The position numbers were made by a program, and so were the translations under genes. Below the pieces are notes generated by a model. That model was not told the origin of the DNA and did no database searches. It saw nothing but the letters and a program-made list of their open reading frames with translations. Source: Streptomyces sp. CB02261 (lineage in GTDB: Bacteria; Actinomycetota; Actinomycetes; Streptomycetales; Streptomycetaceae). Taken from it: DNA of 64,000 nucleotides. Of the stretch, positions 9,268 through 17,936 are shown in pieces; the stretch's first letter is position 1, and each line of letters starts with the position of its first letter. The DNA is taken from positions 399,019 through 463,018 of the forward strand of contig NZ_LIVX01000004.1 in assembly GCF_001905665.1 (NCBI RefSeq), in the 5' to 3' direction.

Positions 9268-9558
9268 TCAGCCGCCGAGTCCGGGGACCCAGTGGTTGTG
9301 CACCTGAAGGACCCGGGGACGGCCCTCGGTCGTCGGCCAGCCGAGGTCGGCCGCGACCGGCATCATGCGCTCGGCGAACGCGTTCATCTGCTGCTCGGAC
9401 TCCCAGACGTCGAAGACCTCCAGGCCGTCGTCCGTCGTGACGCACGCGTGGGACACACAGCCGTCGAAGATGCCGGGCAGCTCCTGGAGTCTGGCGTGGA
9501 GGGTGTCGTACTGGTCGGTGGTGATGCCCGAGAGGACGGCGTGGACGAAGATCGCCAT
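9268..9558 (-). CDS. Small ABM-like (dimeric alpha/beta barrel) protein
   Basis: This 96-residue protein has the look of the antibiotic-biosynthesis-monooxygenase/ferredoxin-like barrel family: MAIFVHAVLSGITTDQYDTL at the start, a central DGLEVFDVWES strand and a final RVLQVHNHW strand. Such proteins may be small oxygenases or ligand-binding proteins; no catalytic residue can be named. An AGGAGG site about 8 nt upstream on the minus strand fixes the ATG at 9558. It converges on nos and lies downstream of the reductase gene at 9687, with a strong hairpin between them, so it is probably transcribed separately. Confidence 0.75.
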   Translation of the reverse strand: MAIFVHAVLSGITTDQYDTLHARLQELPGIFDGCVSHACVTTDDGLEVFDVWESEQQMNAFAERMMPVAADLGWPTTEGRPRVLQVHNHWVPGLGG

Positions 9559-9640
9559 GGGGATTTCCTCCTCGTGAGGTGGGGCGGTACCTCACGCGCC
9601 GCCCCGCGGCCACACCCCCCTCCAAGCCAGCACACCACGA

Positions 9641-9679
9641 CCCGCCGGGGACGGCATCCGAGGAGCCGTCCCCGGCGGG
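9641..9679 (-). terminator. Strong hairpin downstream of the imine-reductase-like gene
   Basis: A perfect 15-bp inverted repeat (CCCGCCGGGGACGGC and its complement) with a 9-nt loop starts 8 nt past the stop of the 9687-10592 gene. This is the I-shaped terminator type common in Streptomyces, without a U-run. Confidence 0.75.
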
Positions 9680-9686
9680 TGCCCGG

Positions 9687-10592
9687 TCAGCGGCGTCCCA
9701 GGACCTCGACGACCCGGGTGAAACCCTCCGCGCCGTGGCCCAGGGCCACCGTGCGCCGCGACAGTCCCTCGACGGCCCGCATCACGCCGGCGTCGATGCC
9801 GTGCGCCTCGGACGCGTGCACGATGTGCGTCATCGTCGAGACCGCCGAGGTGAGCGGACTGGCCTCGCCGGAGTACCCGCCGCTCTCGACGTCCTCCGCC
9901 CACTCCTGGAACAGCGGCGGCAGGATCGCGGCGATGCCCTGGGCGAACGGAGCCAGTTCCGTCGGGGCGATCCCCTCGGCGCGCGCCACCGCGAGCGCGT
10001 GGGTGTATCCCGCCATCGCCGTCCAGAAGATGTCGAGCAGCGCGATGTCGTACCCCGCCGCCCGGCTGATCTCCTCCCCGAGGTGGGTGTGGGTGCCGGC
10101 CAGGGCGTCGAGCACCGGCCGGTGCTCGCGGTAGAGCGCGCCGGGACCGCTGTAGAGGAACACGCCGTCCGGCGTCCCGATCGCCGGGGTCGGGGTCATG
10201 ATGGCGCCGTCGAGGTAGCCGATGCCGTGCTCGTCGGCCCAGGCCCCGGTGTCCCTGGCCCGCTCGGGGGTGTCGGCGCTGAGGTTCACGACGGTCCGTC
10301 CCTTGAGGGCGCGGGTCACGGCCTCCTGCCGCAGGACGGAATCGGTGGCGTCGTAGTTGACCAGACAGATCACGGTCAGCGGGCTCGCCGCGACCGCTTC
10401 CTCGGCGCTCGCGGCCGACACGGCACCGGCGGCGACCAGCTCCCGGTCCCGGCCGGGCGTCCGGTTCCACACGGTGGTGCGTACGCCCGCCGCGAGGAAC
10501 GCGCCGGCCAGCGCCCGCCCCATCGGCCCGAGGCCGACGACCGTGACGGCGTGCTCCTCGGCGGGAGAAGAGGGCGTGCGGGAAGAAGACAT
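9687..10592 (-). CDS. NAD(P)-dependent oxidoreductase, imine-reductase-like
   Basis: This 301-residue protein has an N-terminal Rossmann fold with GLGPMG (20-25) and the NADP-favouring VWNRTPGR motif (41-48). A central NLSADTPERAR and YLDGAIMTP stretch follows, then a helical C-terminal domain (LLDIFWTAMAGYTHAL) as in imine reductases and 6-phosphogluconate-dehydrogenase-like enzymes. Asp187 lies where many imine reductases carry their catalytic Asp/Tyr (approximate alignment). GGGAG about 7 nt upstream supports the ATG at 10592. It is divergent from an HxlR regulator (60-nt gap), which probably controls it. The natural substrate is unknown. Confidence 0.85.
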   Translation of the reverse strand: MSSSRTPSSPAEEHAVTVVGLGPMGRALAGAFLAAGVRTTVWNRTPGRDRELVAAGAVSAASAEEAVAASPLTVICLVNYDATDSVLRQEAVTRALKGRTVVNLSADTPERARDTGAWADEHGIGYLDGAIMTPTPAIGTPDGVFLYSGPGALYREHRPVLDALAGTHTHLGEEISRAAGYDIALLDIFWTAMAGYTHALAVARAEGIAPTELAPFAQGIAAILPPLFQEWAEDVESGGYSGEASPLTSAVSTMTHIVHASEAHGIDAGVMRAVEGLSRRTVALGHGAEGFTRVVEVLGRR

Positions 10593-10652
10593 GGGTGAAC
10601 TCCCTTGTAGACACATGAGGAAAGAAATCCCGGAGGAAGGAGAGGGACGCGG

Positions 10653-11003
10653 ATGAATCGCGCCCGGGCCCGGAACACCGACATCTGCGGAGTGAGCGCC
10701 GCGCTGGTGGTCATCGAGGGCAAATGGAAGACGGCGTTGCTGTGGCTGCTCGAGTCCGGCCCGCACCGCCCCGGCGAACTGCGCCGGAAGCTTCCCGGGC
10801 TCAGCGAGAAGGTGCTGACCCAGGCGCTGCGCGAGATGGAGGAGGACGGCCTCGTGCACCGTGAGGTCCACGACGTCCTGCCGCCGAAGACCGTCTACTC
10901 GCTGACCGGCTTCGGACGCGAACTCTCGTCGGCGCTGGCCCCGTTGTCCGACTGGGGGTACCGGCGCCTGGACCGGCTCACGGCCGTGCCCACCGCTTCC
11001 TGA
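10653..11003 (+). CDS. HxlR family transcriptional regulator
   Basis: This 116-residue winged-helix protein shows the HxlR hallmarks: an N-terminal Cys (DICGV), VVIEGKWKTALLWLL, PGELRRKLPGLSEKVLTQALREMEEDGL for the HTH, and a wing with Y-S-L-T near the end. Cys-containing HxlR proteins often respond to electrophiles or aldehydes. GAAGGAGAGGG upstream fixes the ATG. Divergent arrangement with the imine-reductase-like gene suggests control of that gene from the shared 60-bp region, where no clear operator could be picked by eye. Confidence 0.88.
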   Translation: MNRARARNTDICGVSAALVVIEGKWKTALLWLLESGPHRPGELRRKLPGLSEKVLTQALREMEEDGLVHREVHDVLPPKTVYSLTGFGRELSSALAPLSDWGYRRLDRLTAVPTAS

Positions 11004-11106
11004 GGCCCTGTCGTACTCCCTTCCTCCGGGCCGCTCCCAGCATCGCCCGGGGAGCGCGCCCCCGACCAGTACGCACAAAAAAGTGGGTATGCCGGGGAGC
11101 GCGGAA

Positions 11107-11136
11107 AGGGGGCCTCCCCGTACGGGAAGGCCCCCT
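11107..11136. terminator. Bidirectional terminator between the HxlR gene and meaB
   Basis: A 9-bp stem (AGGGGGCCT/AGGCCCCCT) extends after one mismatch by three further pairs around a GTAC loop. It lies between converging genes, 13 nt from the end of meaB. Confidence 0.75.
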
Positions 11137-11149
11137 GAGATCGGAGGTG

Positions 11150-12133
11150 TCAGCCGCGCCGCTCGCCCAGGGCGTGCAGGATGCGCTCGGCGGCCAGGGT
11201 CGCCGTCAGCTCCCCGGCGCGGACCCGCCGTTCCAGGGCCGGTGCCAGGTCCCGGACCGCCGGGTCGGTGTGGAGACGGCGCAGGAGTTCGTCACGGACC
11301 ATCGCCCAGGTCCAGTCGACCTGCTGGTCCTGGCGCTTGGCCGCGAGGCGGCCGGTCGAGTCGAGCAGCGTCCGGTGCTGCCGGAGCCGCTCCCAGACCT
11401 CGTCGAGGCCGGCCGACTCCCGGGCACTGCAACTGAGGACCGGCGGCGTCCAGAAGGAGTCGGCGCCGTGCATCAGCCGCAGCGCGCCCGCGAGTTCGCG
11501 GGCCGCGGCGCGGGCGTCCCGCTCGTGCGGGCCGTCGGCCTTGTTCACGGCGACCACGTCGGCGAGTTCCAGGACGCCCTTCTTGATGCCCTGGAGCTGG
11601 TCGCCGGTGCGGGCCAGGGTGAGCAGCAGGAAGGAGTCGACCATGTCGGCGACGGCGGTCTCGGACTGGCCGACGCCGACCGTCTCGACGAGCACCACGT
11701 CGTGGCCGGCGGCCTCCATCACGACGATCGACTCCCGGGTCGCCTTCGCGACGCCGCCGAGCGTGCCGGCGGTGGGGGAGGGGCGTACGAACGCCGCCGG
11801 GTCGACGGCGAGGCGCTCCATCCGGGTCTTGTCGCCGAGGATGGAGCCGCCCGTACGGTTCGACGAGGGGTCGACGGCGAGCACCGCGACCCGGTGTCCG
11901 AGCCCCGTCAGCATCGTCCCGAACGCGTCGATGAACGTCGACTTGCCGACACCGGGCACGCCGCTGATCCCGATCCGCACGGCGTTCCCGCTGTGCGGAA
12001 GGAGTTCCGTCAGGAGCTCCTGGGCGAGCGCCCGGTGCTGGGGGCGGGTCGACTCGACGAGGGTGATCGCGCGGGCGACCAGCGCCCGCTTCCCCTCGCG
12101 CACACCCCGCACGTACGTGTCGAGATCGATCAC
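11150..12133 (-). CDS. meaB: Methylmalonyl-CoA mutase-associated GTPase MeaB
   Basis: This 327-residue G3E-family P-loop GTPase protects and reloads adenosylcobalamin on methylmalonyl-CoA mutase. It shows Walker [10 protein letters not shown] (about 57-65), [20 protein letters not shown] (switch region), [10 protein letters not shown] (G3) and NKADG (G4). The GTG start overlaps the mutB stop (GTGA at 12130-12133), so it is the third gene of a mutA-mutB-meaB operon. Length and order match the usual actinobacterial arrangement. Confidence 0.95.
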   Translation of the reverse strand: MIDLDTYVRGVREGKRALVARAITLVESTRPQHRALAQELLTELLPHSGNAVRIGISGVPGVGKSTFIDAFGTMLTGLGHRVAVLAVDPSSNRTGGSILGDKTRMERLAVDPAAFVRPSPTAGTLGGVAKATRESIVVMEAAGHDVVLVETVGVGQSETAVADMVDSFLLLTLARTGDQLQGIKKGVLELADVVAVNKADGPHERDARAAARELAGALRLMHGADSFWTPPVLSCSARESAGLDEVWERLRQHRTLLDSTGRLAAKRQDQQVDWTWAMVRDELLRRLHTDPAVRDLAPALERRVRAGELTATLAAERILHALGERRG

Positions 12134-14304
12134 CGCTCGTGCCCGAGGTCGGCCGCCAGACGCGTCACCAGGTCGTGGGCCGCGTCGGGGATCACCGTCC
12201 CCGGCGGGAACACGGCGGCCGCGCCCATCTCCAGGAGCGTCGCCACGTCCTGCGGAGGGATCACCCCGCCGACCACGATCATGATGTCCTCGCGGCCCTC
12301 GGCGGCCAGCTCCTCGCGGAGCGCCGGTACGAGGGTGAGGTGCCCGGCGGCCAGCGAGGAGACCCCGACGATGTGCACGTCCGCCTCGACGGCCTGGCGG
12401 GCCACCTCGGCCGGGGTCTGGAACAGCGGGCCGACGTCGACGTCGAAGCCCAGGTCGGCGAAGGCGGTGGCGATGACCTTCTGGCCGCGGTCGTGACCGT
12501 CCTGGCCCATCTTGGCGACCAGGATGCGCGGCCGGCGCCCCTCGGCCTCGCCGAAGGCGTCGACCAGGGCCCGGGTGCGCTCCACGGAGGGGGACTCGCC
12601 GGCTTCGGTGCGGTACACACCGGAGATCGTACGGATCTGCCCGGCGTGCCGCCCGTACACCTTCTCCAGGGCGTCGGAGATCTCCCCGACCGTCGCCATC
12701 GCGCGGGCCGCGTTCACGGCGAGCTCCAGCAGGTTGCCCTCGCCGCCGGCCGCCCGGGTGAGCGCGTCGAGCGCGTCCTGGCAGGCCCGCTCGTCGCGCT
12801 CCTCCCGCAGCCGCTTCAGCTTGGCGATCTGCTGGGCGCGTACGGAGGAGTTGTCGACCTTGAGCACGTCGATCTGCTCATCGGTCGCGACCCGGTACTT
12901 GTTGACGCCGATCACGGGCTGGCGCCCGGAGTCGATCCGGGCCTGGGTGCGGGCGGCGGCCTCCTCCACGCGCAGCTTCGGGATGCCGGCGTCGATCGCC
13001 TTCGCCATGCCGCCGGCCTGCTCGACCTCCTGGATGTGCTTCCAGGCGCGGCGGGCGAGGTCATGGGTGAGCTTCTCGACGTACGCGCTGCCGCCCCACG
13101 GGTCGATCGTCCGGCAGGTGCCCGACTCCTGCTGGATGAGCAGCTGGGTGTTGCGGGCGATCCGGGCCGAGAAGTCCGTGGGCAGCGCGAGCGCCTCGTC
13201 GAGGGCGTTGGTGTGCAGCGACTGGGTGTGGCCCTGGGTGGCCGCCATCGCCTCGACACAGGTGCGGGTGACGTTGTTGAACACGTCCTGCGCGGTGAGC
13301 GACCAGCCGGAGGTCTGCGAATGGGTGCGCAGCGACAGGGACTTGGCGTTCTGCGGGTCGAACTGCTTGACCAGCTTGGCCCAGAGGAGCCGTGCCGCGC
13401 GCAGCTTCGCGATCTCCATGAAGAAGTTCATGCCGATCGCCCAGAAGAACGACAGGCGCGGCGCGAACGCGTCCACGTCGAGCCCGGCCTCCCGCCCCGC
13501 GCGGATGTACTCCACGCCGTCCGCGAGCGTGTACGCCAGCTCCAGATCGGCCGTCGCACCCGCCTCCTGGATGTGGTAGCCGGAGATGGAGATGGAGTTG
13601 TAGCGCGGCATCCGCTGCGAGGTGTAGGCGAAGATGTCGGAGATGATCCGCATCGAGGGCCCCGGCGGATAGATGTACGTGTTGCGGACCATGAACTCCT
13701 TGAGGATGTCGTTCTGGATGGTCCCCGCCAGCTTCTCGGGCGGCACGCCCTGCTCCTCGGCCGCCACGATGTACAGCGCGAGCACCGGGAGGACGGCGCC
13801 GTTCATCGTCATCGAGACCGTCATCCGGTCCAGCGGGATGCCGTCGAACAGCTGCCGCATGTCGTAGATGGAGTCGATGGCCACGCCGGCCATGCCGACG
13901 TCACCGGTGACGCGCGGGTGGTCGCTGTCGTAGCCGCGGTGGGTCGGCAGGTCGAAGGCGACCGACAGGCCCTTCTGGCCCGCCGCCAGGTTGCGCCGGT
14001 AGAAGGCGTTCGACTCCTCGGCCGTGGAGAAGCCCGCGTACTGCCGGATCGTCCACGGCTGGTTGACGTACATCGTCGGGTACGGGCCGCGCAGGTACGG
14101 GGCGATGCCCGGGTACGTGCCCAGGAAGTCGAGGCCCTCCAGGTCCTGCCCGGTGTACAGCGGCTTGACGCCGATGCCCTCCGGGGTCTCCCAGAGCAGG
14201 TCCTCGCCGCCCGTCGCCTTCTCGACCGCCGTACGCCAGGCGTCGGGGTCGCCGTCGGCGGTCGGCGTCCCGAGCTCGATCCCGGAGAAATCGGGGATGG
14301 ACAT
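12130..14304 (-). CDS. mutB: Methylmalonyl-CoA mutase, large (catalytic) subunit
   Basis: This 724-residue subunit has an N-terminal TIM barrel (including the [17 protein letters not shown] region and [11 protein letters not shown]). The C-terminal B12-binding domain carries DGHDRG (His604), the lower-axial cobalamin ligand. It interconverts succinyl-CoA and (R)-methylmalonyl-CoA, supplying extender units and handling propionyl-CoA. The start ATG shares one base with the mutA stop (TGATG at 14304), so translation is coupled. There is no riboswitch in the short overlap. Confidence 0.97.
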   Translation of the reverse strand: MSIPDFSGIELGTPTADGDPDAWRTAVEKATGGEDLLWETPEGIGVKPLYTGQDLEGLDFLGTYPGIAPYLRGPYPTMYVNQPWTIRQYAGFSTAEESNAFYRRNLAAGQKGLSVAFDLPTHRGYDSDHPRVTGDVGMAGVAIDSIYDMRQLFDGIPLDRMTVSMTMNGAVLPVLALYIVAAEEQGVPPEKLAGTIQNDILKEFMVRNTYIYPPGPSMRIISDIFAYTSQRMPRYNSISISGYHIQEAGATADLELAYTLADGVEYIRAGREAGLDVDAFAPRLSFFWAIGMNFFMEIAKLRAARLLWAKLVKQFDPQNAKSLSLRTHSQTSGWSLTAQDVFNNVTRTCVEAMAATQGHTQSLHTNALDEALALPTDFSARIARNTQLLIQQESGTCRTIDPWGGSAYVEKLTHDLARRAWKHIQEVEQAGGMAKAIDAGIPKLRVEEAAARTQARIDSGRQPVIGVNKYRVATDEQIDVLKVDNSSVRAQQIAKLKRLREERDERACQDALDALTRAAGGEGNLLELAVNAARAMATVGEISDALEKVYGRHAGQIRTISGVYRTEAGESPSVERTRALVDAFGEAEGRRPRILVAKMGQDGHDRGQKVIATAFADLGFDVDVGPLFQTPAEVARQAVEADVHIVGVSSLAAGHLTLVPALREELAAEGREDIMIVVGGVIPPQDVATLLEMGAAAVFPPGTVIPDAAHDLVTRLAADLGHER

Positions 14305-16115
14305 CAGGACACTCCCATGCGGTCGAGGGTGGTGGAGAGCAGGGCGACGGCGTCACAGCCGGCGAACGCGTACGTGTCGACGCCGGTGTACGGCCCGGGG
14401 CGGCCGGCGAGGAACACGTGCCGGGCGCCCGCCTCCCGCAGGTCCCGCGCGGTGGCCTCGGCCTGCTCCTCGTACACCGTGTCGCTGGAGCACAGACAGA
14501 CCTCCTGGGCCCCGCTCTCCTCGAACGCGCCGTCGGTGACCGGCTCGATGCCGCCCGTCCGGAACAGGTTGTCGGCGAAGGCGAGGCGGGCCGAGTGCGC
14601 CGCCGCCGGGCCGAGCGCCGCCAGATAGACGCGGGGCCGCGCGCCGGTCGCCGCCAGGTGGGCGTCGGAGCGGGCGCGCAGCGCCTCGAAGGCCTCGTCG
14701 CGCCGGACCCTGGGGAGACCGCCGGCCGGCGGCTCGGGCGCGGGGGCGCGGTCGACGGGCTTCTCCGTGAGGTTCGGGAACTCGCTGACGCCGGTGATCG
14801 GTTCGCGGCGGGTGGCGAGCTTCGCGCTCCGCGCCGCCCAGGTCGCGGCGAGGCGCTCGCCGACGGCCCCGGACCGCAGCGCGGCCTGCTGGCCGCCCGC
14901 CCGCTCGATGTCCTGGAAGAACTCCCAGGCCGCGTGGGCCAGCTCGTCGGTCAGCCGTTCCACGTACCAGGAACCGCCCGCCGGGTCGATCACCCGTGAG
15001 AGGTGCGACTCCTCGATGAGGACGGTGGAGGTGTTGCGGGCGATACGGCGCGCGAACGCGTCCGGCAGGCCGAGCGCCTCGTCGAAGGGCAGCACGGTCA
15101 CGCTGTCGGCGCCGCCCACTCCGGCGGCGAGCGTGGCGACCGTGGTGCGCAGCATGTTCACCCACGGGTCGCGACGGGTCATCATCACCGGCGAGGTCAC
15201 CGCGTGCTGACGCTGCGCGCCGGCCTCCCGGGCGCCGCAGACCTCGGCCACCCGGGCCCACAGCCGGCGCGCCGCGCGGAGCTTGGCGATCGTCAGGAAC
15301 TGGTCGGCGGTCGCCGCGTAACGGAACTCCAGCTGCGCGCACGCCTCGGTGACGCTCAGGCCGGCCCCGGTCAGTCCGCGCAGATAGGCCACCCCCGTCG
15401 CGAGCGAGCAGCCCAGCTCCTGCGCGGCCGACCCGCCGGCCTCGTGGTACGGCAGCGCGTCGACGGTCAGGGCCCGGACGCCCGGGTACCGGTCGGCGCA
15501 GCGGCGCGCGAGACCGGCGACGGACGCGAGGTCGTACGCGGGTCGGCCGGTGCGGGCCTCGTGGCCCAGGGGGTCGGCGCCCAGGTTGCCGCGAGCGGCG
15601 TCCGCGGCGACGCCCCGCTCCTCGTAGAGCCGGAAGAGCCGCTCGGCGGCCGCCTCGGTGGCCTCGCCCGCGTCGAGGACGACGGGGGCGAGGTCGAGGT
15701 AGACGCCGTCGAGGACCGAGCCCAGGGAGGCGACCGGGATGCCGGTGCCGCCGACGCCCAGCCACAGGGACGTGACGCCGTTCTCCAGGTCGGCGAGGAC
15801 GGCGTCGCCGTCGGCCGCGAGGTGGCGCTGGCGTACGTCCCAGCCGCCGGGGGTGTTGCCCTCGGCGCGTCCGCCGCGCGTGAAGGGCGCGAAGCCGGGG
15901 AGTCCGGCGTCGGGGGCGGTGTCGCGCGCCGTGTACAGGGGGCGGGTGTCGAGGCCGTCCTCGAGGAGCGTGGACAGGGCGGCCTCGGCGGCGTCGCCGG
16001 AGACCTCCTTGCCGGACTTGCGCAGGACACCTGCCACGAGGTGTTGCCACTGCTCGTGTGGCGCGTCAGGAAATTCGGACGCCAGGGGGAGCCCGTCGTC
16101 AGGCAGGACCGTCAT
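14304..16115 (-). CDS. mutA: Methylmalonyl-CoA mutase, small subunit
   Basis: This 603-residue protein is homologous to MutB over the barrel ([42 protein letters not shown]). It lacks the DxHxxG cobalamin ligand in its degenerate C-terminal domain, as is normal for the non-catalytic subunit. It is the first gene of the mutAB-meaB operon. The promoter should lie in 16116-16270, where no obvious operator or cobalamin riboswitch was recognised. Confidence 0.95.
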   Translation of the reverse strand: MTVLPDDGLPLASEFPDAPHEQWQHLVAGVLRKSGKEVSGDAAEAALSTLLEDGLDTRPLYTARDTAPDAGLPGFAPFTRGGRAEGNTPGGWDVRQRHLAADGDAVLADLENGVTSLWLGVGGTGIPVASLGSVLDGVYLDLAPVVLDAGEATEAAAERLFRLYEERGVAADAARGNLGADPLGHEARTGRPAYDLASVAGLARRCADRYPGVRALTVDALPYHEAGGSAAQELGCSLATGVAYLRGLTGAGLSVTEACAQLEFRYAATADQFLTIAKLRAARRLWARVAEVCGAREAGAQRQHAVTSPVMMTRRDPWVNMLRTTVATLAAGVGGADSVTVLPFDEALGLPDAFARRIARNTSTVLIEESHLSRVIDPAGGSWYVERLTDELAHAAWEFFQDIERAGGQQAALRSGAVGERLAATWAARSAKLATRREPITGVSEFPNLTEKPVDRAPAPEPPAGGLPRVRRDEAFEALRARSDAHLAATGARPRVYLAALGPAAAHSARLAFADNLFRTGGIEPVTDGAFEESGAQEVCLCSSDTVYEEQAEATARDLREAGARHVFLAGRPGPYTGVDTYAFAGCDAVALLSTTLDRMGVS

Positions 16116-16270
16116 GCTCGGATGCTAGGGGAGATCGACAAAGGAGCAGGAGGGCGTACGACTGTGACCTTCTTCTCGTCGACCTGCGGCGTTCCGTGTG
16201 GTGGGGGTTGCGGCGGCCACCTCGGGGCCCCTTCCGGGCGTTGTCAGTGGCGGCTGGGAGGCTGGGCCGT

Positions 16271-16546
16271 ATGGACAGGGACGAGGAGCTGTTGAGAGGC
16301 CGGGTCTACGGCCAGGAGCACGACGACCCGCGCCCGGGCCCCCGGCCCGGCCGGGTCTACGCCGAGCTGGTCGGCGGGCCGCTCGACGGTCTGCTCCTCG
16401 ACGTCACCGACCGGCCGCCGGCCGCCGGTGCCGACGGTGTCGCCCTGGAGACGGAGCTCGGCCGCTACGGCGCCGACGGCCGCTCGCTCTACGACCCGCG
16501 TCCGGGCGACCCGGGCCGCTTCGACTGGTCGGGCGACGCGCCCTGA
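16271..16546 (+). CDS. Hypothetical protein, 91 residues
   Basis: This small, acidic, soluble protein is rich in Asp, Gly, Pro and Arg. It has a central core RVYAELVGGPLDGLLLDVTD that recalls short streptomycete proteins of unknown function. No membrane segment or catalytic motif is visible. The ATG is preceded by GGGAGG about 10 nt upstream. Third-position GC bias supports coding. It is divergent from mutA and ends in a strong hairpin at 16560-16583. Confidence 0.68.
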   Translation: MDRDEELLRGRVYGQEHDDPRPGPRPGRVYAELVGGPLDGLLLDVTDRPPAAGADGVALETELGRYGADGRSLYDPRPGDPGRFDWSGDAP

Positions 16547-16559
16547 CCACCCGTGACCC

Positions 16560-16583
16560 GGCAGGGCCCGGGAGGGCCCTGCC
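16560..16583. terminator. Terminator hairpin between converging genes
   Basis: A perfect 10-bp stem (GGCAGGGCCC/GGGCCCTGCC) with a GGGA loop sits between the 91-residue gene (+) and the methyltransferase gene (-). Confidence 0.8.
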
Positions 16584-16614
16584 GTGGCCGCTCAGCGACC
16601 CGCCCGCCGTGGCG

Positions 16615-16658
16615 GCTCAGCCACGCCCGCCGGGGTCGCTCAGCCACGCCCGCCGGGG
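16615..16658. repeat. Two 21-bp direct repeats overlapping a gene end
   Basis: The sequence GCTCAGCCACGCCCGCCGGGG occurs at 16615-16635 and 16638-16658, a 23-bp period. The second copy covers the stop codon and last codons of the methyltransferase gene. It looks like a recent small tandem duplication. Confidence 0.75.
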
Positions 16659-17299
16659 CGGCGGGCGTAGCAGAAGAGGTGCTCCTCCGGGGCCGCCGTC
16701 TCGTCGTCCGGGTGGAAGACGGAGACGTCGTGATGGAGGACGTCGAGACCGCAGTCCTCGCGGAGGGTCCTCAGGTACTCCTCGGCCGAGAAGCTGGACA
16801 CCCTGACGGGCCGGCCCATCCACTCGATCTCCACACCGTCGACGTCGGCCGGCACCGTGGCGCTCACGAGGTAGCCGCCGGGCGCCAGCCAGCCCGCCAT
16901 CCGCTCCAGGGCCGCGGCGGCCTCCGCCCGGCTCATCATGAGGAGCGGGAAGAAGGCGCAGACGGCGTCGAAGCTCCCGGGAGGCGCGTCGAAGCCGCGG
17001 ACGTCGCCCTGCTCGAACCGGGCCCCGGGCACCTGCGCCCGCGCCAGGTCGACCATCGTGCCGGACACGTCGATGCCGGTCACCGCGCACCCGGACCGCA
17101 CCAGGAGGTCGGCGACGGGCCGCCCGGTGCCGCTGCCGACGTCGAGCACGCGGGCTCCCGCGTCCAGGCGGCCCGTGAGCCAGTCGACGGCCGCCAGCTG
17201 GGCGGGCAGGTGCCCGAAGGCCCGCTCGTACGCGAGTCCCAGACCGTCGAACAGCTCCGCCGCCGACAGCGGTCTCCGCTCGGAACCCTCTTCCCGCAT
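16640..17299 (-). CDS. Class I SAM-dependent methyltransferase
   Basis: This 219-residue protein has SAM motif I VLDVGSGTG (51-59), an acidic motif II (GIDVSGTMVD) and motif III around EQGDVRGF. FFPLLMMSRAEA and a GGYLVSATVPADVDG strand complete the Methyltransf_11/25 fold. The acceptor substrate is not deducible. GGGGAG about 5 nt before the ATG supports the start. It is preceded by the terminator of the secreted-protein gene at 17362, so it has its own promoter in the narrow 17300-17361 gap or depends on readthrough. Confidence 0.85.
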   Translation of the reverse strand: MREEGSERRPLSAAELFDGLGLAYERAFGHLPAQLAAVDWLTGRLDAGARVLDVGSGTGRPVADLLVRSGCAVTGIDVSGTMVDLARAQVPGARFEQGDVRGFDAPPGSFDAVCAFFPLLMMSRAEAAAALERMAGWLAPGGYLVSATVPADVDGVEIEWMGRPVRVSSFSAEEYLRTLREDCGLDVLHHDVSVFHPDDETAAPEEHLFCYARRPGGRG

Positions 17300-17320
17300 G
17301 GTGCTCCCCTTTCCCGGGTG

Positions 17321-17347
17321 TCCCGGGACGAACTACCCGTCCCGGGA
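17321..17347 (-). terminator. Terminator of the secreted protein gene at 17362
   Basis: A perfect 10-bp stem (TCCCGGGACG/CGTCCCGGGA) with a 7-nt loop starts 15 nt after the stop of the 17362-17832 gene. Confidence 0.7.
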
Positions 17348-17361
17348 GGGTTCTACCGGTC

Positions 17362-17832
17362 TCAGCGCAGGACGGAGGAGAAGTTGTCGAGCTGGATCCA
17401 GGTCACCTTGTTCGTCGTCTGCGGGCCGTAGACGTTGACGGCGCCGGCCGTGTTGGCCTCGATGCGGATCGCGTTGATGCCCTGGCTGTTGTTGCGGGGG
17501 CAGACGCCGCGGGTCAGCTTGGGCGGGCGGATGGTGGCGGGCAGCGTGCCGAGCCGGCCGTCGGCGGTGAAGTCGCAGGTGACCGTGCCGCGCAGCTGGA
17601 GGAACTCCGTGCCCGCGAGCCGGATCACGCGGGCCTCGGCCGGTGCGCCGGCCACGTTCGTCACGGCGGGGTCCACGGTGATCGGGGTCCAGTCGACGAC
17701 GGTCTGGCAGCCGTCGACGGGGTCGACGGCGGCGGCCGGGGTGGCCGTGAGCAGCGGGGCGCCGACGGCGACGGCGGGAGCGGCGAGGGCCGCGGTGAGC
17801 AGGGAGCGGCGGCTGGTCGTGGGCTGGGTCAT
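17362..17832 (-). CDS. Secreted protein sharing the C-terminal domain of its neighbour
   Basis: This 156-residue protein has a twin-arginine signal peptide (TSRRSLLTAALAAPA, cleavage near residue 35). The mature domain of about 120 residues has the patterns FLQLRGTVTCDFTADGRLGTLP, RNNSQGINAIRIEAN and WIQLDNFSSVLR. The same domain forms the C-terminus of the protein encoded just upstream (17937-19262): RGTVTC, SRIGTLP, RNNNTGRYVCRIEA, TTWIDLDGV. It therefore looks like a stand-alone copy of a surface- or ligand-binding beta domain. The function is unknown. Confidence 0.78.
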   Translation of the reverse strand: MTQPTTSRRSLLTAALAAPAVAVGAPLLTATPAAAVDPVDGCQTVVDWTPITVDPAVTNVAGAPAEARVIRLAGTEFLQLRGTVTCDFTADGRLGTLPATIRPPKLTRGVCPRNNSQGINAIRIEANTAGAVNVYGPQTTNKVTWIQLDNFSSVLR

Positions 17833-17936
17833 GCGCGATCCTCCGGATCGGGTGGGGCCGGCTGGCGGGGTGACGTGGGGGGCGACGGGTCCGGGACGGC
17901 CCGTGCCGAGGGGGGTGGCGGGGGTCGGCCGGGCGC

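Noticed and set aside
16116..16270. Cobalamin riboswitch before mutA
   Set aside because: The 155-bp gap shows no B12-box-like element by eye and B12-dependent mutases are not usually controlled that way.
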